From the NCBI GenBank assembly GCA_001557505.1, contig LSAX01000009.1:310001-374000 (forward strand): 64,000 nucleotides of DNA, read 5' to 3'. This document shows, piece by piece, positions 8,796 through 20,992 of this stretch. The DNA is from Reticulascus tulasneorum (Eukaryota; Ascomycota; Sordariomycetes; Glomerellales; Reticulascaceae). Within the stretch, counting starts at the first letter, position 1, and the number at the start of each line of letters is the position of its first letter. The translations under genes were made by a program, and so were the position numbers. The notes under the pieces are model-generated. The model was not told the origin of the DNA, searched no databases, and worked only from the letters and a program-made list of their open reading frames with translations.

Positions 8796-11006
8796 TTACC
8801 ACTCCAAGGCTGCTGCAACGCCCCTTATGCTCACAGCGCGATTGACTTGGAGCTGCCTTACCAAGTGTTGCTCTGCTTGGCCAAACCACTTCTGATTCCG
8901 TCTACGAACAAGTCGCTTGGTTCGTCTTGAGATGTTGATTGTCTTGTTCTTGTAGATTGGATCGCCGTTTGCTGTCATCATGGGACTCTCATTTTCATCC
9001 TGCAGTGCGTCCCATCGGTTGGGAATTCGCAGAGGCGTCGTCGGTGCGTGAACAATGCTTCGGACCCAATGAAACCGCACGTTGCCAGGTTCTGTGATGC
9101 GGACAGTGCCCAAGGCAGTTCGATATGTTATCGGGTCGGGCATGAATTCCCGAAACTCGTCCACAAATTGTGGAATGACTGAGGTTGGGAAATCCCCATT
9201 CCTCAGAGACTTCTGTCCAGTCGCCTTGGATAGCCACTTCTGGCACCACATTTGAATAGTATACCAAGCCTGATGTTTACTAGCTTTGGCCCGGAGATGA
9301 CGACGCAGCGAAGTGAACGGCCGTGCGGGATGCAGTCGTTCAAGCAACGCCTCCTCAAGATCCAGACACAGGCTCTGATAATGCGAGATTGCGGATCTCA
9401 TCTCTTGCCTCGCTTGCTGGTACATGCGAGCTTCAATGAGAGCTCGCACATAGAAGTCGAGGTCATGAAAAGTAGGCTTGATGTGGTATGGCTCAGACGT
9501 CATAGTATCCCAAACTGAAAGCACATCTTTGGCCTTCGTTACCTTGCTCAGATCCCCAAACAGCTTCCATTCTGTCGCGCAAGGCGCAGAGGAGCAGATG
9601 TATGTCCATTCCAACAGCTTCGACCAGGTTCTGTGAGGAATGGGAATGCCATATCGCTGAGATATGAACTCGACCAGTCTCTTGGCTAATTTAATATTCG
9701 CCGTTGTACCAAGTGACTGGACAATAGCATCCATGAGGCGTGCTGTTGGACGCAGTGGAGAATCGAAGCGGCTGTGGCTCGCGCCAACAATACCGGCCTC
9801 CTGTGGATTCTTATAGCCGACGACCCGAATTCTGAAACCCTTCCACAAAGCCAAGGATAGGATATCAGAAAAGGATCCAGCCTGAGCAGATGCTATCATG
9901 AAAGAACAGTATAGCCTCTCATCAGGAAACACTCCTTGCTTGAGCAGGTTAAGCCACACCCGGCGGACAGGCGCTGGTAAGCTGATGGTTCTGTGTAAGT
10001 CATGGCTCAGACTTTGGGGATCTAGCCCATAGTGTGATGATTGATGCGCCCTCGTGCTCAGCCGTATCTTTTCAAGTGAGCGGCGGCTCGGCTGCTGTAG
10101 CATCGTCTTCCGCTTATGGAAGTTCAAGGGTCGGACTCGGAACCTCGAAAGATCATTCTGGGCATAGAGAGGCTCTGTGAGAAAGCGTGCTTTTATGAAC
10201 TCATCATAGGCCTCTCCTTGCCGCATGTCGGCAGTTCCGGTGTTGTCCATGATCTTCCAAATCGCTTTCGCCAGCCTGGCATCCGAAGCGGCGCCAGCAC
10301 ATCTCAAAAGGACTATGTAGTCGGATACGATCGGGGTGTGCCCTGTTTCTATCCGAGACTGGAGGACGGAGAGCATGGTTCTGAGAAGGGTTTGGTATAC
10401 TTTCCGTATACCGTGTTGATCCACCGTTGACGCAACGGCACTAAACTGTCCAATGCCTTTGGTGATATTCATCCCATGAACCGGATCCAAAGATGCTCCC
10501 ACTCGAATAGGATCCAGAGAACGGAGGATCTCAGTAAAAGTTGGCTGTGGAAGAGATCGCAATAGGTCTTTTAGCTCCTCTGGCTGCGCATTCCGAGCCA
10601 ACTCCACAAGCGTCTTCCATATATTCTGCGTCTTCTGCATTCGAACCCCGTCTAATAGGTCGTTGATCGTAGCCGCTCGTGACGTTTCTCTCGAAACGCT
10701 TGGGCTTCCAACCAATACCTTCCGAATAAGTCCGACGCCGTCTTTCTTCAGCTTTGGAGGCATTGGGAACGCAGGGTAGGAAGGTGTCGGCGCGTCATCT
10801 CGTCCTCCAGTCTCGCCTGGACTGAACGCGTGTTGGATACAGCTTCGGTGAAAGGATCTTCTCAGCCGCGCGCAGAGAATCCTGGATGGTGTGCCCAGAG
10901 GCGGCGGATGGAGGTATCCTCGCGACGCAAAGGCCTCCGCCACGGAGAGAATATGGTGCATTGGGACTGTCGCCAGCAATCGTGCCAGTTTTTGGACAAA
11001 ATGCAT
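8796..11006 (-). CDS. mitochondrial ATPase-expression protein (ATP13/AEP2-like)
   Basis: Single exon, 736 aa. It resembles the fungal Mitochondrial ATPase expression (ATP13/AEP2) family, PPR-like helical-repeat proteins needed for expression of a mitochondrially encoded ATP synthase subunit. The N-terminus MHFVQKLARLLATV is a likely mitochondrial presequence and is followed by an Arg-rich, acid-poor segment to about residue 60. The middle (about residues 190-330) shows paired helices such as SDYIVLLRCAGAASDARLA, typical of PPR-like repeats. The family box is PDERLYCSFMIASAQAGS. The C-terminal 60 residues are very basic (SRRTKRLVRRRNQKWFGQ), fitting RNA binding. The ATG at 11006 is the first in frame; a Met 16 codons later is an alternative start. 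It is divergent from LSM3 across 233 bp. Family call is moderately sure; the exact RNA target cannot be seen. Confidence 0.72.
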   Translation of the reverse strand: MHFVQKLARLLATVPMHHILSVAEAFASRGYLHPPPLGTPSRILCARLRRSFHRSCIQHAFSPGETGGRDDAPTPSYPAFPMPPKLKKDGVGLIRKVLVGSPSVSRETSRAATINDLLDGVRMQKTQNIWKTLVELARNAQPEELKDLLRSLPQPTFTEILRSLDPIRVGASLDPVHGMNITKGIGQFSAVASTVDQHGIRKVYQTLLRTMLSVLQSRIETGHTPIVSDYIVLLRCAGAASDARLAKAIWKIMDNTGTADMRQGEAYDEFIKARFLTEPLYAQNDLSRFRVRPLNFHKRKTMLQQPSRRSLEKIRLSTRAHQSSHYGLDPQSLSHDLHRTISLPAPVRRVWLNLLKQGVFPDERLYCSFMIASAQAGSFSDILSLALWKGFRIRVVGYKNPQEAGIVGASHSRFDSPLRPTARLMDAIVQSLGTTANIKLAKRLVEFISQRYGIPIPHRTWSKLLEWTYICSSAPCATEWKLFGDLSKVTKAKDVLSVWDTMTSEPYHIKPTFHDLDFYVRALIEARMYQQARQEMRSAISHYQSLCLDLEEALLERLHPARPFTSLRRHLRAKASKHQAWYTIQMWCQKWLSKATGQKSLRNGDFPTSVIPQFVDEFREFMPDPITYRTALGTVRITEPGNVRFHWVRSIVHAPTTPLRIPNRWDALQDENESPMMTANGDPIYKNKTINISRRTKRLVRRRNQKWFGQAEQHLVRQLQVNRAVSIRGVAAALEW

Positions 11007-11239
11007 CAATCAAGGCCAGAAGCTCTGACCAAGATGTCACTTGTTTTTGCCGCCGGTTGCCGCCTGCCTTTCCAAGCCTGACATCGGCAAAATCATTTTA
11101 CGTGCCCCGACCGCCCCACTACAAGCACCAGGCATAGCTACGAACTCACTCCTCCGATATCATCTGCATCGATCTTTCAGTGCCTACTACACGCCTAAAA
11201 GCCGCTCATTTACTCACACACGCCTAATCATTAATCGCC
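11007..11239. promoter_or_regulatory. 233-bp divergent promoter between ATP13-like gene and LSM3
   Basis: The start codons of the mitochondrial ATPase-expression gene (minus) and LSM3 (plus) are only 233 bp apart, so they probably share a bidirectional promoter. The plus-side part before LSM3 is pyrimidine-rich. Coregulation is an inference from spacing alone. Confidence 0.5.
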
Positions 11240-11683
11240 ATGGCTGATGCCGGAGAGGAAACGACCCAGGTCGCCGAGCCCCTCGATCTCGTCCGACTGC
11301 TGCTAGATGAGGTCGTGTTTGTTAAATTGAGAGGGGATAGAGAACTCAAGGGAAGATTGCACGTAAGGATATTCAATCTAGTCTCATGAGAATTCAAAAT
11401 GCTAATTTCAATCAGGCATACGACAGCCATTGCAACTTGGTGCTAGGCGAGGTTGAGGAGACCATTTACGTTGTAGATGAGGACGATGAGGACGAGGACG
11501 TCAGAGTAAGTCGATCAACCTTGCCAGACCGATCAAGTCACTAACTCTCATGAAAGACCATCAGCCGCAAATCCGAGATGCTGTTTGTTAGAGGTATTTG
11601 GTTTTCTATCCGCTAATTAGCTATGACTCTGACACAATGCAGGAGATAGTGTCGTCCTCATATCGCCGCATGTTCCTTCATAG
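11240..11683 (+). CDS. LSM3: U6 snRNA-associated Sm-like protein LSm3
   Basis: Subunit of the heptameric LSm2-8 ring (U6 snRNP, nucleus) and of LSm1-7 (cytoplasmic mRNA decay). Four exons, 11240-11362, 11416-11505, 11557-11593 and 11643-11683, with introns of 53, 51 and 49 nt. Joined protein is 96 aa, the usual size. Sm1 motif: [34 protein letters not shown] is reconstructed across the first junction (positions 20-53), with YDSHCN-LVL as the RNA-contact loop. An acidic insert [10 protein letters not shown] sits between the two Sm motifs. Sm2 motif: [18 protein letters not shown] across the last junction. The small exons of 37 and 41 nt explain why simple frame scans miss this gene. Confidence 0.95.
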
Positions 11684-12274
11684 CGCTGTCATACCGTGCT
11701 CAAAGAACCACGGTATGCTTACGAGGCAGCTACTGCGCATGGGTTAAGCCCAGAGGCTTCATGCGATGGCTTCGAAGGTTCCACTGGTCTTATGATTGGC
11801 CTGTTGGGAATCGATCAGTGTCGGGCACGACGAGGATTTGGGAACTAGTTAAGTAATGCGGCCGCAAAGGCTATTACGAGCTGTGAGGTATACCCAAATA
11901 GTCATTTTGATGGGTCATGGTGCTCCTCAAGTGCAAGTAATCTATGGTTTTGCAGAGATCACACCCAGGTAGAGCATAGACCTTGATGTCAGCGAGCACC
12001 GCTACGATAGGACATGGATTTATGCCACGAAAGGACCAGACTCTGTGGTATCAAGAAAAGTTTAAAGAAGTCCAGGGAATCCACAATGATATCCCGTAAT
12101 TGTTCATCATGTTATCTGCCTCTCGGACATCATTATTCATTGGCAGAGCGGAATCGTAAGCTCTTAAAGAAATTATACCCTTAGTTCTACATCCGTACCC
12201 ACCCCCAAACCCAGCATGACGGACACGACCAGCCCTGCTTTAACCAACTTCCAGAGGATGTTGAATTGCTCCCG
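11684..12274. other. intergenic between LSM3 and GTPBP1-like gene
   Basis: About 0.6 kb between two converging genes. It holds stop-rich sequence in all frames and no repeat or RNA gene I recognise; presumably both 3' UTRs. Confidence 0.5.
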
Positions 12275-14397
12275 TCATGCTCCCACACTCACCTCCTTAC
12301 CAGCAGAAGGTTGCTCTGCGATATCAGCGTCGTCCCCGTCCTTGGGGCCTTGATACAAAGGCTTGTTAGGATCGTAGCCGACGGATTTTACGATGCCCAA
12401 GCCCTTGGTTCGTCCCTCTCGGAAGAGGAGCCGATCCCCTGGAGCAAGGTACTCGGGTCTTTGGATAAATCGAAAAGCTACATTGGCTCGATCTCCTGTT
12501 CGAATGAACGGTCTGTCGACATCAATGATGGCACATGTCTGAGAGACCGGGCCAACGTGTAGCATTGCCTGGTACTTTGTTCTGATAGTTGTCGCATGGG
12601 AAAGAATCAAGACTAGTAGGAAAATATTAGTAAAACAGCAAATGGTTTGACCGGGTCGCGCGCTTACCCTCTGCAACAAACTCGCGGAAGACTTTCGGTC
12701 CTGACTGCCCCTCTAGTTTAGGTAGTACCACCATTCCTTTTCGTACATCTTTCCGCCGAACTTTCTTGAGGGCAAAGGATGCTGACTGTCCTGCAGATGC
12801 AGCCGGCACTGCCAGGCGTTTGCGCTCGATTGACCGAATGCTGGTTGTGGCGAATTGACCCAGAGAGTCCGGCCCAATGAGAACACTGTCCCCTGCGTGA
12901 ACCACGCCAGATTTGACGATACCTGAAACGACTGTACCGACAAAAGGAACGGAGAAAGTATCGTTTATGTGGAATTCAAATGGAGCCTCGGAATCATAGC
13001 GGCCGTAGTGAGGCAGGATATTGAGGAACGTTCGGACAAGGTCGAGGTTCTCTCCTGTCACATTCGAGACTTGGAATACCGGACATATGCGTTGACTGAC
13101 GAACTGAGTGGCAGTATTAATGCACTCTTCGCGGTCCTTTATGAAGATGGGAATCTTTCGCGCCCCCGGGCTCTTCAGGATTTTGGTGATTTGAGTGATG
13201 GTCTGCTCCAGAATCTGCGGAGGGCAGATGTCTATTTTGGTAATGACAACCATGACGGGGACGTTGAGAGCCAGGGCGATTCCGAGATGCTCTTTGCTCA
13301 TGCCTATCAACCCATTGTTTGCGGCAACCATTAACAAACAATAATTCGGGCTGCTGGATAGCAAGCCGAACACGGTTGTTCGGAGATACCGCTCGTGGCC
13401 AGCCAAATCGGTGAAGGTGATTACTTTGGCACTCCGCTTTCCAATTTCTTCCCATGAGAGCTTTCCTGGGAGTCATTAGATCAATACCGCTGACTTCGAG
13501 GAGCTCAACCTACTCCCTGGGACGTCAGACACGACAACCTGCCCATGGGTGTCGAAGCCCAGTATTTCCATGCCCACTGAGCTCGTGCGGCCGGTCTCCA
13601 TCTCGTGTTTGTGCCGGAACAGGTTCACACGAGCCTTTCCACGACCATCGTCGAGGTCACCTTTAACCAACACGCCTAGTAAAGAGCTCTTTCCTGCGTC
13701 AACTGTTCAGGTCAGCTAAGTGGAGAAGCAAGATGGTGCTCCATTGAAACTGACCATTGCCAACAACAGCTATTCTTGTCTCAATGACGTCCTCGATAGT
13801 TGCTGGGGTCTGACGAATGAGAACTTTTCCGCTGCAATCCTTGTCTTTGGTGGGTTTCGCCAGAATACTTGCGGCCTCCACATCGCCGCCCACATTCTTT
13901 GTCAAGAGCAATTGGCATTCGGCATTCAAGCGCTTTCCGGCTTCCTGTATTCTACTCCATGTGACGTTCCAGTTCTCTAGTGTCAGTCCCATCGAATCGC
14001 CATTGTTCTCAAAGCCAAGCTCAAAAACAGTCTCGCCATGGCCCTCCTGTATTCGATCAGCGATGATCTCCTGCAGCTTCTTCAAATCCTCCTCATCGGT
14101 GCTCAGTAGCAAGTTCTTTAACCGTATCGCTGGCTCGGACTCTGCGAGGTCAAGGTTGTCGAACAATTCATCAAGCTCCGCATGTTGATGCTCCGGCGCG
14201 GCAGACTTCGATGGTGCTGCTGTGGAATCTTTCGCGCTTGGATACCGCAGCGCCTGTTGCTTTTCAACGTACTCGGCAAAGTCTGTCAGAGCCTGGTATC
14301 ATGTTAGAGCCTTAATACTAGAGATAGCATGTTAACACCATACGGCTTCGCCTTTCCGTTTCTCGTGCGGTAATGACTTATTGCCTTTGGAAGCCAT
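12275..14397 (-). CDS. GTPBP1/GTPBP2-like translational GTPase
   Basis: Cytosolic GTPase of the EF-Tu/EF-1A superfamily, GTPBP1-GTPBP2 branch, linked in animals to ribosome rescue and mRNA decay. Five exons on the minus strand: 14344-14397, 13755-14292, 13514-13702, 12668-13465 and 12275-12612 (introns 51, 51, 48 and 55 nt), 638 aa. G1 loop GNVDAGKS (196-203) is created by a splice junction. G3 is [15 protein letters not shown] (from 280) and G4 is TKID (336-339). Other family-specific stretches are [30 protein letters not shown] and [10 protein letters not shown], and the domain 2-3 boxes [38 protein letters not shown] and [12 protein letters not shown]. The first 195 residues are a family-typical variable region. 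The start ATG gives [18 protein letters not shown]. All GTP-binding motifs are intact. Confidence 0.92.
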
Positions 14398-15148
14398 GGC
14401 GGGGTAATGGATGGTTACTTCCGTATTCGTAATATCATTGAAGCTTTGTCTGTAGAATATGTCGCAGTTGGTTGAAGTAAGGAAACAATGCTTCGCAGAG
14501 CCTGTAGTTATAGGAATGTGTGAGTCGAGATCGAGTCAGAGCTCTGGTGGCTGTCCGTGGTAGCCAGCTCGGGAAGAGTCATAAAAGTAGCCTTGAGCCA
14601 TCCAAGTGTCCAGACATCTATGAGTAACTCGGCGGGGCTAATCGATAAGATGCACGGTGCGCACGGACTCGCCTTTCTTTGCCCCCCACCATTTAGCGTC
14701 ATATGGGGCAGCGAATCCGGGGTAGCGGCCGAGCCTACGCGACTCACCTGTTCATTGTGGTGGTGCATTATACATCGCGATCCGGACTACACACTTCTGT
14801 CTCGCCACGAACTTACATCTTCGAGTGTTCGATGCTGAATCATTCTTCTGCCTGCACTCCTGACCTTTATTAAGATGAGGGCGCCGAGATATGGGAGATT
14901 CATCACGATGTGCCTTGCGCCCTTCCGCTGGAGAGTTTACCAAAACGCTACTGAGTAGAATTGAAAACAGCACGCCCGTTCAGGAATATTGTCTCCTTGG
15001 TTCCTTGCAGCCTCTATACTAGAAGAGTTGTGCTAGAAGGTAGATATTGTACTAAGATTACGGTAGCATTAAGTACATATTCCGTTCCATATCTGTACAC
15101 GTTGTGTCGCTGTTCACCTGTACGCCGCTCCATGTCCACATCATCAAA
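14398..15148. other. intergenic, no supported gene
   Basis: About 0.75 kb from the start of the GTPBP1-like gene to the stop of the DUF3433 gene. It should contain the promoter of the former and the 3' UTR of the latter. Only short overlapping frames are present; I see nothing else. Confidence 0.5.
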
Positions 15149-18100
15149 CTATTGCTTCTCGCCTTCGACATCGACACCAAACCTCTTCATCTGCGCATCC
15201 CCCCACCACCCAAGCCCGTAAGTCCATCCTTCAAATACGCCCGCCTTCTTCAGCTCGGCATCGTTCCTCCACTCCGCACCTACAGGCACGACATTACGAC
15301 TGACCATTACACTGCCCGCCAACATCGAAGCGGTGCCAGCAATGGAGCATGGATCATGCGGCACAACCTCGTTCACTAGGATCAACAGTCTCGACACAAT
15401 GATGCACAGTACCATAACACCCAGCATTGCTTGCAGGGCAATCTTGGGCCCCTCGTTCTGGTGAAGTCGGGGTTTCCCTTGGACTGTGACATTGCCCGGG
15501 TATGTAGGCAGAAATGCTGATCCCGAGTCGGTGCTATTCTTTCGCATGTTGAGGGAGATCATCTGCGCCATGTATGTTTTGTACAATCTATTCGACGCCT
15601 CGAGCAAATTTTGCGCATTCTTTTCACCCGATAGCTCCTCGATGGGTCGCCCATCCTGGCCGGCGACCAGAGCTTCGACAAAGGCATCGATGGCCGTTGG
15701 CCGGCCATCCGGGACTATCTGTGAGGTATCCGTCATGTTGGAAGTTTGTAAATCCACAAGAAATGCGTTAATCGGGAACTCGAAAGATGTGCCTCCAGTT
15801 TCGAGTGTGCGAAGAAGATGCTTCGTTGATTCGTCAGGTGCCGGAAGAGACGACTTGCTGATGGTTAAATCAGGAAGCTCAAGAGTGACGTCGGTCATGA
15901 CCTCTTCCACGTTTTGGTAGCATACCAGTGTGGCCAAATCAGTCTCGAACGAGTACAGGACCTCATTTCCGTCTTCCGCAAATTGAGGGACTGCCCTCGC
16001 AGTGCCCAACGTTACTGCGAAAGATGGGCACCCGTTGCCGCCAAGAGTAAACGCAGAGGCACCTTTCCCGCTTCTGCTTCCACTGGGTCTGGTCTCCCTT
16101 GCGCCATCGCCATAAATTAGATCATCCTTGCCCCATATCATGACGCTTGCTTTCCCGATGTAGGAGGGCGTTGGGCCCTTGGGAATCTGGAAATACTGCA
16201 TCCATGTTCGTTTTGTCGAGTTACCGGCAAAGCGGTCGCAAGTCCAAGGGAGTATTGTCTTGACGGGCATAAGCACCTCATCTAGCTCCGGCTGATAGAA
16301 ATCGTTTATGCCTGGCGGGTCTAAGACGTACATTTGTGCCGTCTCATTGATTACTGGCGCAACTCGCTGGCCAGAGGGTATAATGGAGCAGTTCAAATTC
16401 GCTCGGGTAGCCGGAATCCTGACAGAAAGCGGGATGTTCGATGAAGACATCAAGCCAGCGCTAAAGTTTGCCGGATTAATAGTGTTGAAAACCAGGTCTT
16501 GATAAGTCCACTTGGGGTATGACAAGCCCAAGTACTCGATCAGACCTGTCACTGCGCTTGCTTGTCGGTCATCTAGAGAAAGCTCGCCTTGGTTCAACGC
16601 GAAGACGTCTCCCTGCTGGATGACAACAGCATCAGTGGTTGGCACGGATGCGACGCTGTAGAGACCCGATACAACAATGGTTAGAAAGCCCCCGACAATG
16701 TTTGCCAGCAAAATGACAGACACACCATAGTGTCGTGTCCGAAGTGACAGTAGGAGGGCGTGGGGTACCAGTTTCCCAAGCAGATTGAGGGACACGGATC
16801 GTTCAGAGATTGCCCGGCGCCTTTTAAGAGCCGCAAATGGAGCGAAGATGGCTGCCATGGACTCGAAGCTGGAATACATTCCAGCTATACCCAGGGCGAC
16901 GGCTGCAGGAACATACGTCGCGAGGACAACCGCACTTGTCCGGCCAACGTTAACGAAGCCCTCCCGATCGTCTGAGATGCGCTGAATAACTTCAAGCATG
17001 GCGATAACGGCAACCGGCAGGAGTACTGCCAAAGCAAGAAACCATGGAGCCCCCGAGAGCGGCCGCCACCACGACAGAACCTGGTGCTCAGGCTCGACAT
17101 GCTGATAGAATGTCTGGTCGGATTGCTGACGAACCGGCTCGATCGCAAAAGAAGTGTCCTGGCCAGGGATGAGTATGCTCTGGAACGTGAATTTGGAGAA
17201 TCTGTTGCGAACATAACTGCGACGGGTGGCACCAAGGCCGAGTAAAGACTCATGGAGGGCCGGGCTAGCCGCGAGTATGGTACTAATCGAGGATATGGAA
17301 CCTGGCTCTCGCGGAACGACATTCTTTGGACGAAGGAATATGATTGCAACGCTGAGCAGCGACAAGACCGCGAAGAAGGAACAGAGAAGGGCGGTGGATA
17401 GTCCCTTGACATGCAGCCGATCCTCCAGGATCATGGTAGAGCCAGAGGTCGTGATGTTGGCAGGCTTCATAGAGACCTGATGCAACAGCTGGGTTGCTAC
17501 GCCCTTGAAGACCTCGGACGCCCTGCTTATCAGAACTTTCGGGTCCATGAAAGCCTCCATAGACGAATTGCTGTTTTTCATGGACATCAACTGGAATATG
17601 GTTGGTACCTCCTGCGTTAAAACATAATCAATACCGCCTTGCCCAATATCCATGGCTTGAGCCGACTGGATAACCGAGTAGCCAAAGATCGCCTTGGGAA
17701 GTGAGGGTATGTCCTTCGGGTCTATGGAAGCCACACTGGCTTTCTGCAGTACAGTCTGCACCATATTGCCGCCACGATTGGAAGTCTGCACCTCGTAGTC
17801 ACGCAAGGTGTAACTCGCTTTGCATAGTGCTGCAGTAATGCTGTTGACATACATGTATGCCGGCGAAGCAAGGCGGGGGTTCCTGGGCGAAAAGCGGAGG
17901 TCTACAACAGATAGAAGAACTCGATGCGGCATGTTGACACCAATAAGTTGTGCAGGATCGTAAGCCATGTTGAGAGGGGCGCTCCAGTCGATCTCGTTGT
18001 CGCAGGTGTAGTCGATAAAACTGCCTTGGAAATTCTGTGTTGCGTTTGGTTGCTGATAGAAATTCTGCCTTGGCCCATAACCGACAATGGCGTTTGTAAT

Positions 18101-19399
18101 GTTGCATTCAGGATGTGTGACGTTCACCAACCAAGAAGCTCCGTTGATTGAGATCCAAGGCAAGAAGGCCTTGGTAGCATTCTGTATCGCAAGCGTCTCG
18201 CAGTCAAAAGAGACGCTAGCCCCCAGAGCAGTGACGGAGAAATTTGATTGTGTACTTCCATCGACGGGCTGCATCTCCGGTATGACGAGATCACCAAATG
18301 TCCCGTTTGGGTACGGGAGGCCTTGGAAGTTGATACCATAGTATAGTTGTGCTGCGCCTGGCCCTGGACCTTTCGTGGATACCTCGTAACCCTGCGCATC
18401 AAAGGTTGCCCTGAGGACAATTTCAACATCTCGTGTGATTTCTGTGACCTCGAGGATCAGGAGACCAGTTGAGAAGACCGTCTGGCCGAGGGTCAGTGGA
18501 CGAAATGGTGTTCCAAAAATAAGGAGAGCTTACTGTCAACACGAGCAAGAACCATCCCAGTATACTAGCAACAACTGCCCAATGGCGGTTCCTAATCGCA
18601 GTCCAGAAGCTTTTCGTGACGATAGGGGACACATAGTCGAGCAACAAGGTCTTGTGCACGGTGGACGGTCCTGTTCGGAGCTCTTTCCAAGGCATCATCA
18701 CCTTGTTTGAGTAGTCGACTTGTTTCCACAAAGCCGCGACGATAACCAGAACTATGCAGCATTAGCTCGTATACCGTCAAGTCTTGAAGTCAGTTTCGAC
18801 TATCGATGCTTACCTGCGGTTGGTCCATACTTCCATCCGTAATGGTTCACTTCTTTCTGGGTACTGAGGCCGTGGTTTTTCACCGAGAAGTGATAGAGAA
18901 GCGCAGTGGCCAGCATCAAGCAAAGAAACGTAATGGTGAATGTGATGAGGACGGTTTTCTTCAGCCAAATGGAATTCCACATTGTGGTTCGCGACTCCGT
19001 CCACATCGGGGGAGGGTTGTTGCTGTATTGCAGGAGTGACTCGTATGGGCCCTTTTCCTGATGTACTTGTTGCGAGTTGGCATACGACGGGGCATTATTC
19101 TGTTCCATCTTGTCGGCATAGTCTCCTGCGGTTGACTCGTCCACCAAAGTACGCTTTTCTTCACCCGATCTGGACTCGGTAACACCAGATATGTCGTCTC
19201 GTCTCTCATTCCTCACTCCCTCATGGTCGTCTTGATTTGTAACTTCCTTCTGTTAGTACACTCAATATCTCTGACTAGTTCATACCCGCTGCCTACCTGC
19301 TTGGTATTGAACCGACTCTAGCGGTTTTCGGGCAACTATACCAGAACGGTTGGCTTCAGCCTCCATCGGGGCTACAGGCTTTCGATGCATCGTCACCAT
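15149..19399 (-). CDS. DUF3433 large multi-pass membrane protein, 1356 aa
   Basis: Fungal membrane protein with DUF3433 regions; biochemical role unknown. Four exons on the minus strand: 19297-19399, 18814-19230, 18534-18751 and 15149-18481; introns of 66, 62 and 52 nt. The first intron has branch TACTAAC 18 nt before its AAG acceptor, and the joins read KYGPTAVLVIVAALWKQ and FLLVLTTVFSTGLLILEV. The N-terminal 90 residues are polar and probably cytosolic. Hydrophobic helices follow near the start (KKTVLITFTITFLCLMLATAL, minus the last two residues), in HWAVVASILGWFLLVL, and in two later clusters including LLCSFFAVLSLLSVAIIFL and HYGVSVILLANIVGGFLTIV. Between clusters are long soluble parts with many N-glycosylation sequons and paired cysteines, so likely lumenal or extracellular. 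The arrangement suggests an internal duplication, as usual for the family. Confidence 0.85.
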
Positions 19400-20992
19400 A
19401 ATGAACGATGGAGCCGTCTGGAGCTACAGAACTGTAGTGGTCTGCCATGTTCGAGAGGGGGCCCGGTCTTTAATGCGCTGATTCCTACTCCGTACCCTGG
19501 TCCGATCGCCAGCTAGGAAAACGGCGGATTTCAACCATGGCGGTCCTAGGCAGTGCAAATTTGCCGATGGCCGACTGCTCGCCTGGAATACTGGTAGACT
19601 AATTAGCACGTACTTAACGGGTAACCCATAGTCAATCTCCATAGTCAATGCGATGCCACTTGACAGTGCTGCAGGGCTCTTGCAGCTGCATCCCGCTGTC
19701 CCCATCCTTCGAGGCCTTGAGCCACCATTGTCCAATTAGAAGGCGTCTGGGCGCCTAATTCAGTGCGCGGTAGCTCGCATCAAATTTGGGCTCGTGTCCC
19801 ATTGGCAGGGTGGTTCGCTAAAGGATTGATCGCCTTACCTGGGTCAGGAAGCTAAACGCAATCTAGGGCATTGAACGAGGAGAAGACAGGGCTTCTTCAG
19901 TGCAAGATCCACTAACGTTTCATTCTTCTTCCCTCTGTTTTTTCAGCTTCCACGGCCAAGTTGGACCTTTTGTACTTAAACTGGACCGAATGAGCCGGCA
20001 GTCTCCTGGTTCTTTCGCTGACTAGCTGAACAAGTGGATCGTAAAAATGCAGTGCCGCTTAGCTGGTGGCGGTTGCAGGCAACTCTTCCTTCGGAAGGTA
20101 CATGTGTGAAAAATGATGTAAGGAGCCATCGAATATTCTTGTAATCCACTACATATTCACTGCAGTATTCGCCAGAATATTCATGTGCATAGCTACTTGA
20201 AGATCTCAATAATTTACTATATAATCGCACCCATTTGTCCGTGAAATAACTACTTGAATATCATGATGCCAAAGCCTTGCGATCTGCTTTGATGGCTTGC
20301 CACACCAAGGAGCCGATGTGTTAAGCAGCTGAATCTTACGGCTCTCAATATAGCAGAGGCGGCGTGAACCCCAATAAGTCCTAATTTGATCCAGACTACT
20401 GCGGCCGTTGTTCCACTTGGGACTTTGGTTCGAATTTTGGAAGATTCGCGACGCGGGCACCAAGCAACCCCTGTTACCGTAACAGTCACCTCTCGAAGCA
20501 GCGGTCACCCTTGTCAGACGTTAATTAAGACTGCCAGCAGACTTAAGCGCGTAATCGCGCGGCGTGCTTGGAGGAAGATGATACGCAATTCAAGCTCGTC
20601 GAGCACAGATGCTAACCGAATTTAACCCAGAATGTCGTATGACCCGAATTATTGCAACTGTTTGCTGGGACAGTCGCCTGTGGTAGCTAAAGCCTTATAA
20701 TTGCTAGTTACTGGCCAGTACCTATCTTAATATGCTGCGGCTTGACGCGGCTGAAGTTTCCAAGCTGTCGGTGGTTTGAAGCTGGAGTTACGAGGCGACC
20801 TTGCTTGTGGGGGGATTAGGCGGGCAAAGTTGTCCGTATCCAGTGATAGGCAGCCGACAGCCGCGTCACGAACAATTGAGAAATTCAGACAAGTGAGGTC
20901 CGCCTTCGAAGACATTTTATCGTGCTGTTTCATGATCTCCATCTCCATGACATTCATCCACAACGAACATCTCTGACCCGCTGGGAACCAAG
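19400..20992. other. 1.6 kb divergent intergenic region
   Basis: Lies between the start codons of the DUF3433 gene and the PAH-repeat gene. It has only short frames on both strands, none with protein-like composition. It presumably carries two promoters. I see no tandem repeat, tRNA or transposon end. Confidence 0.5.
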
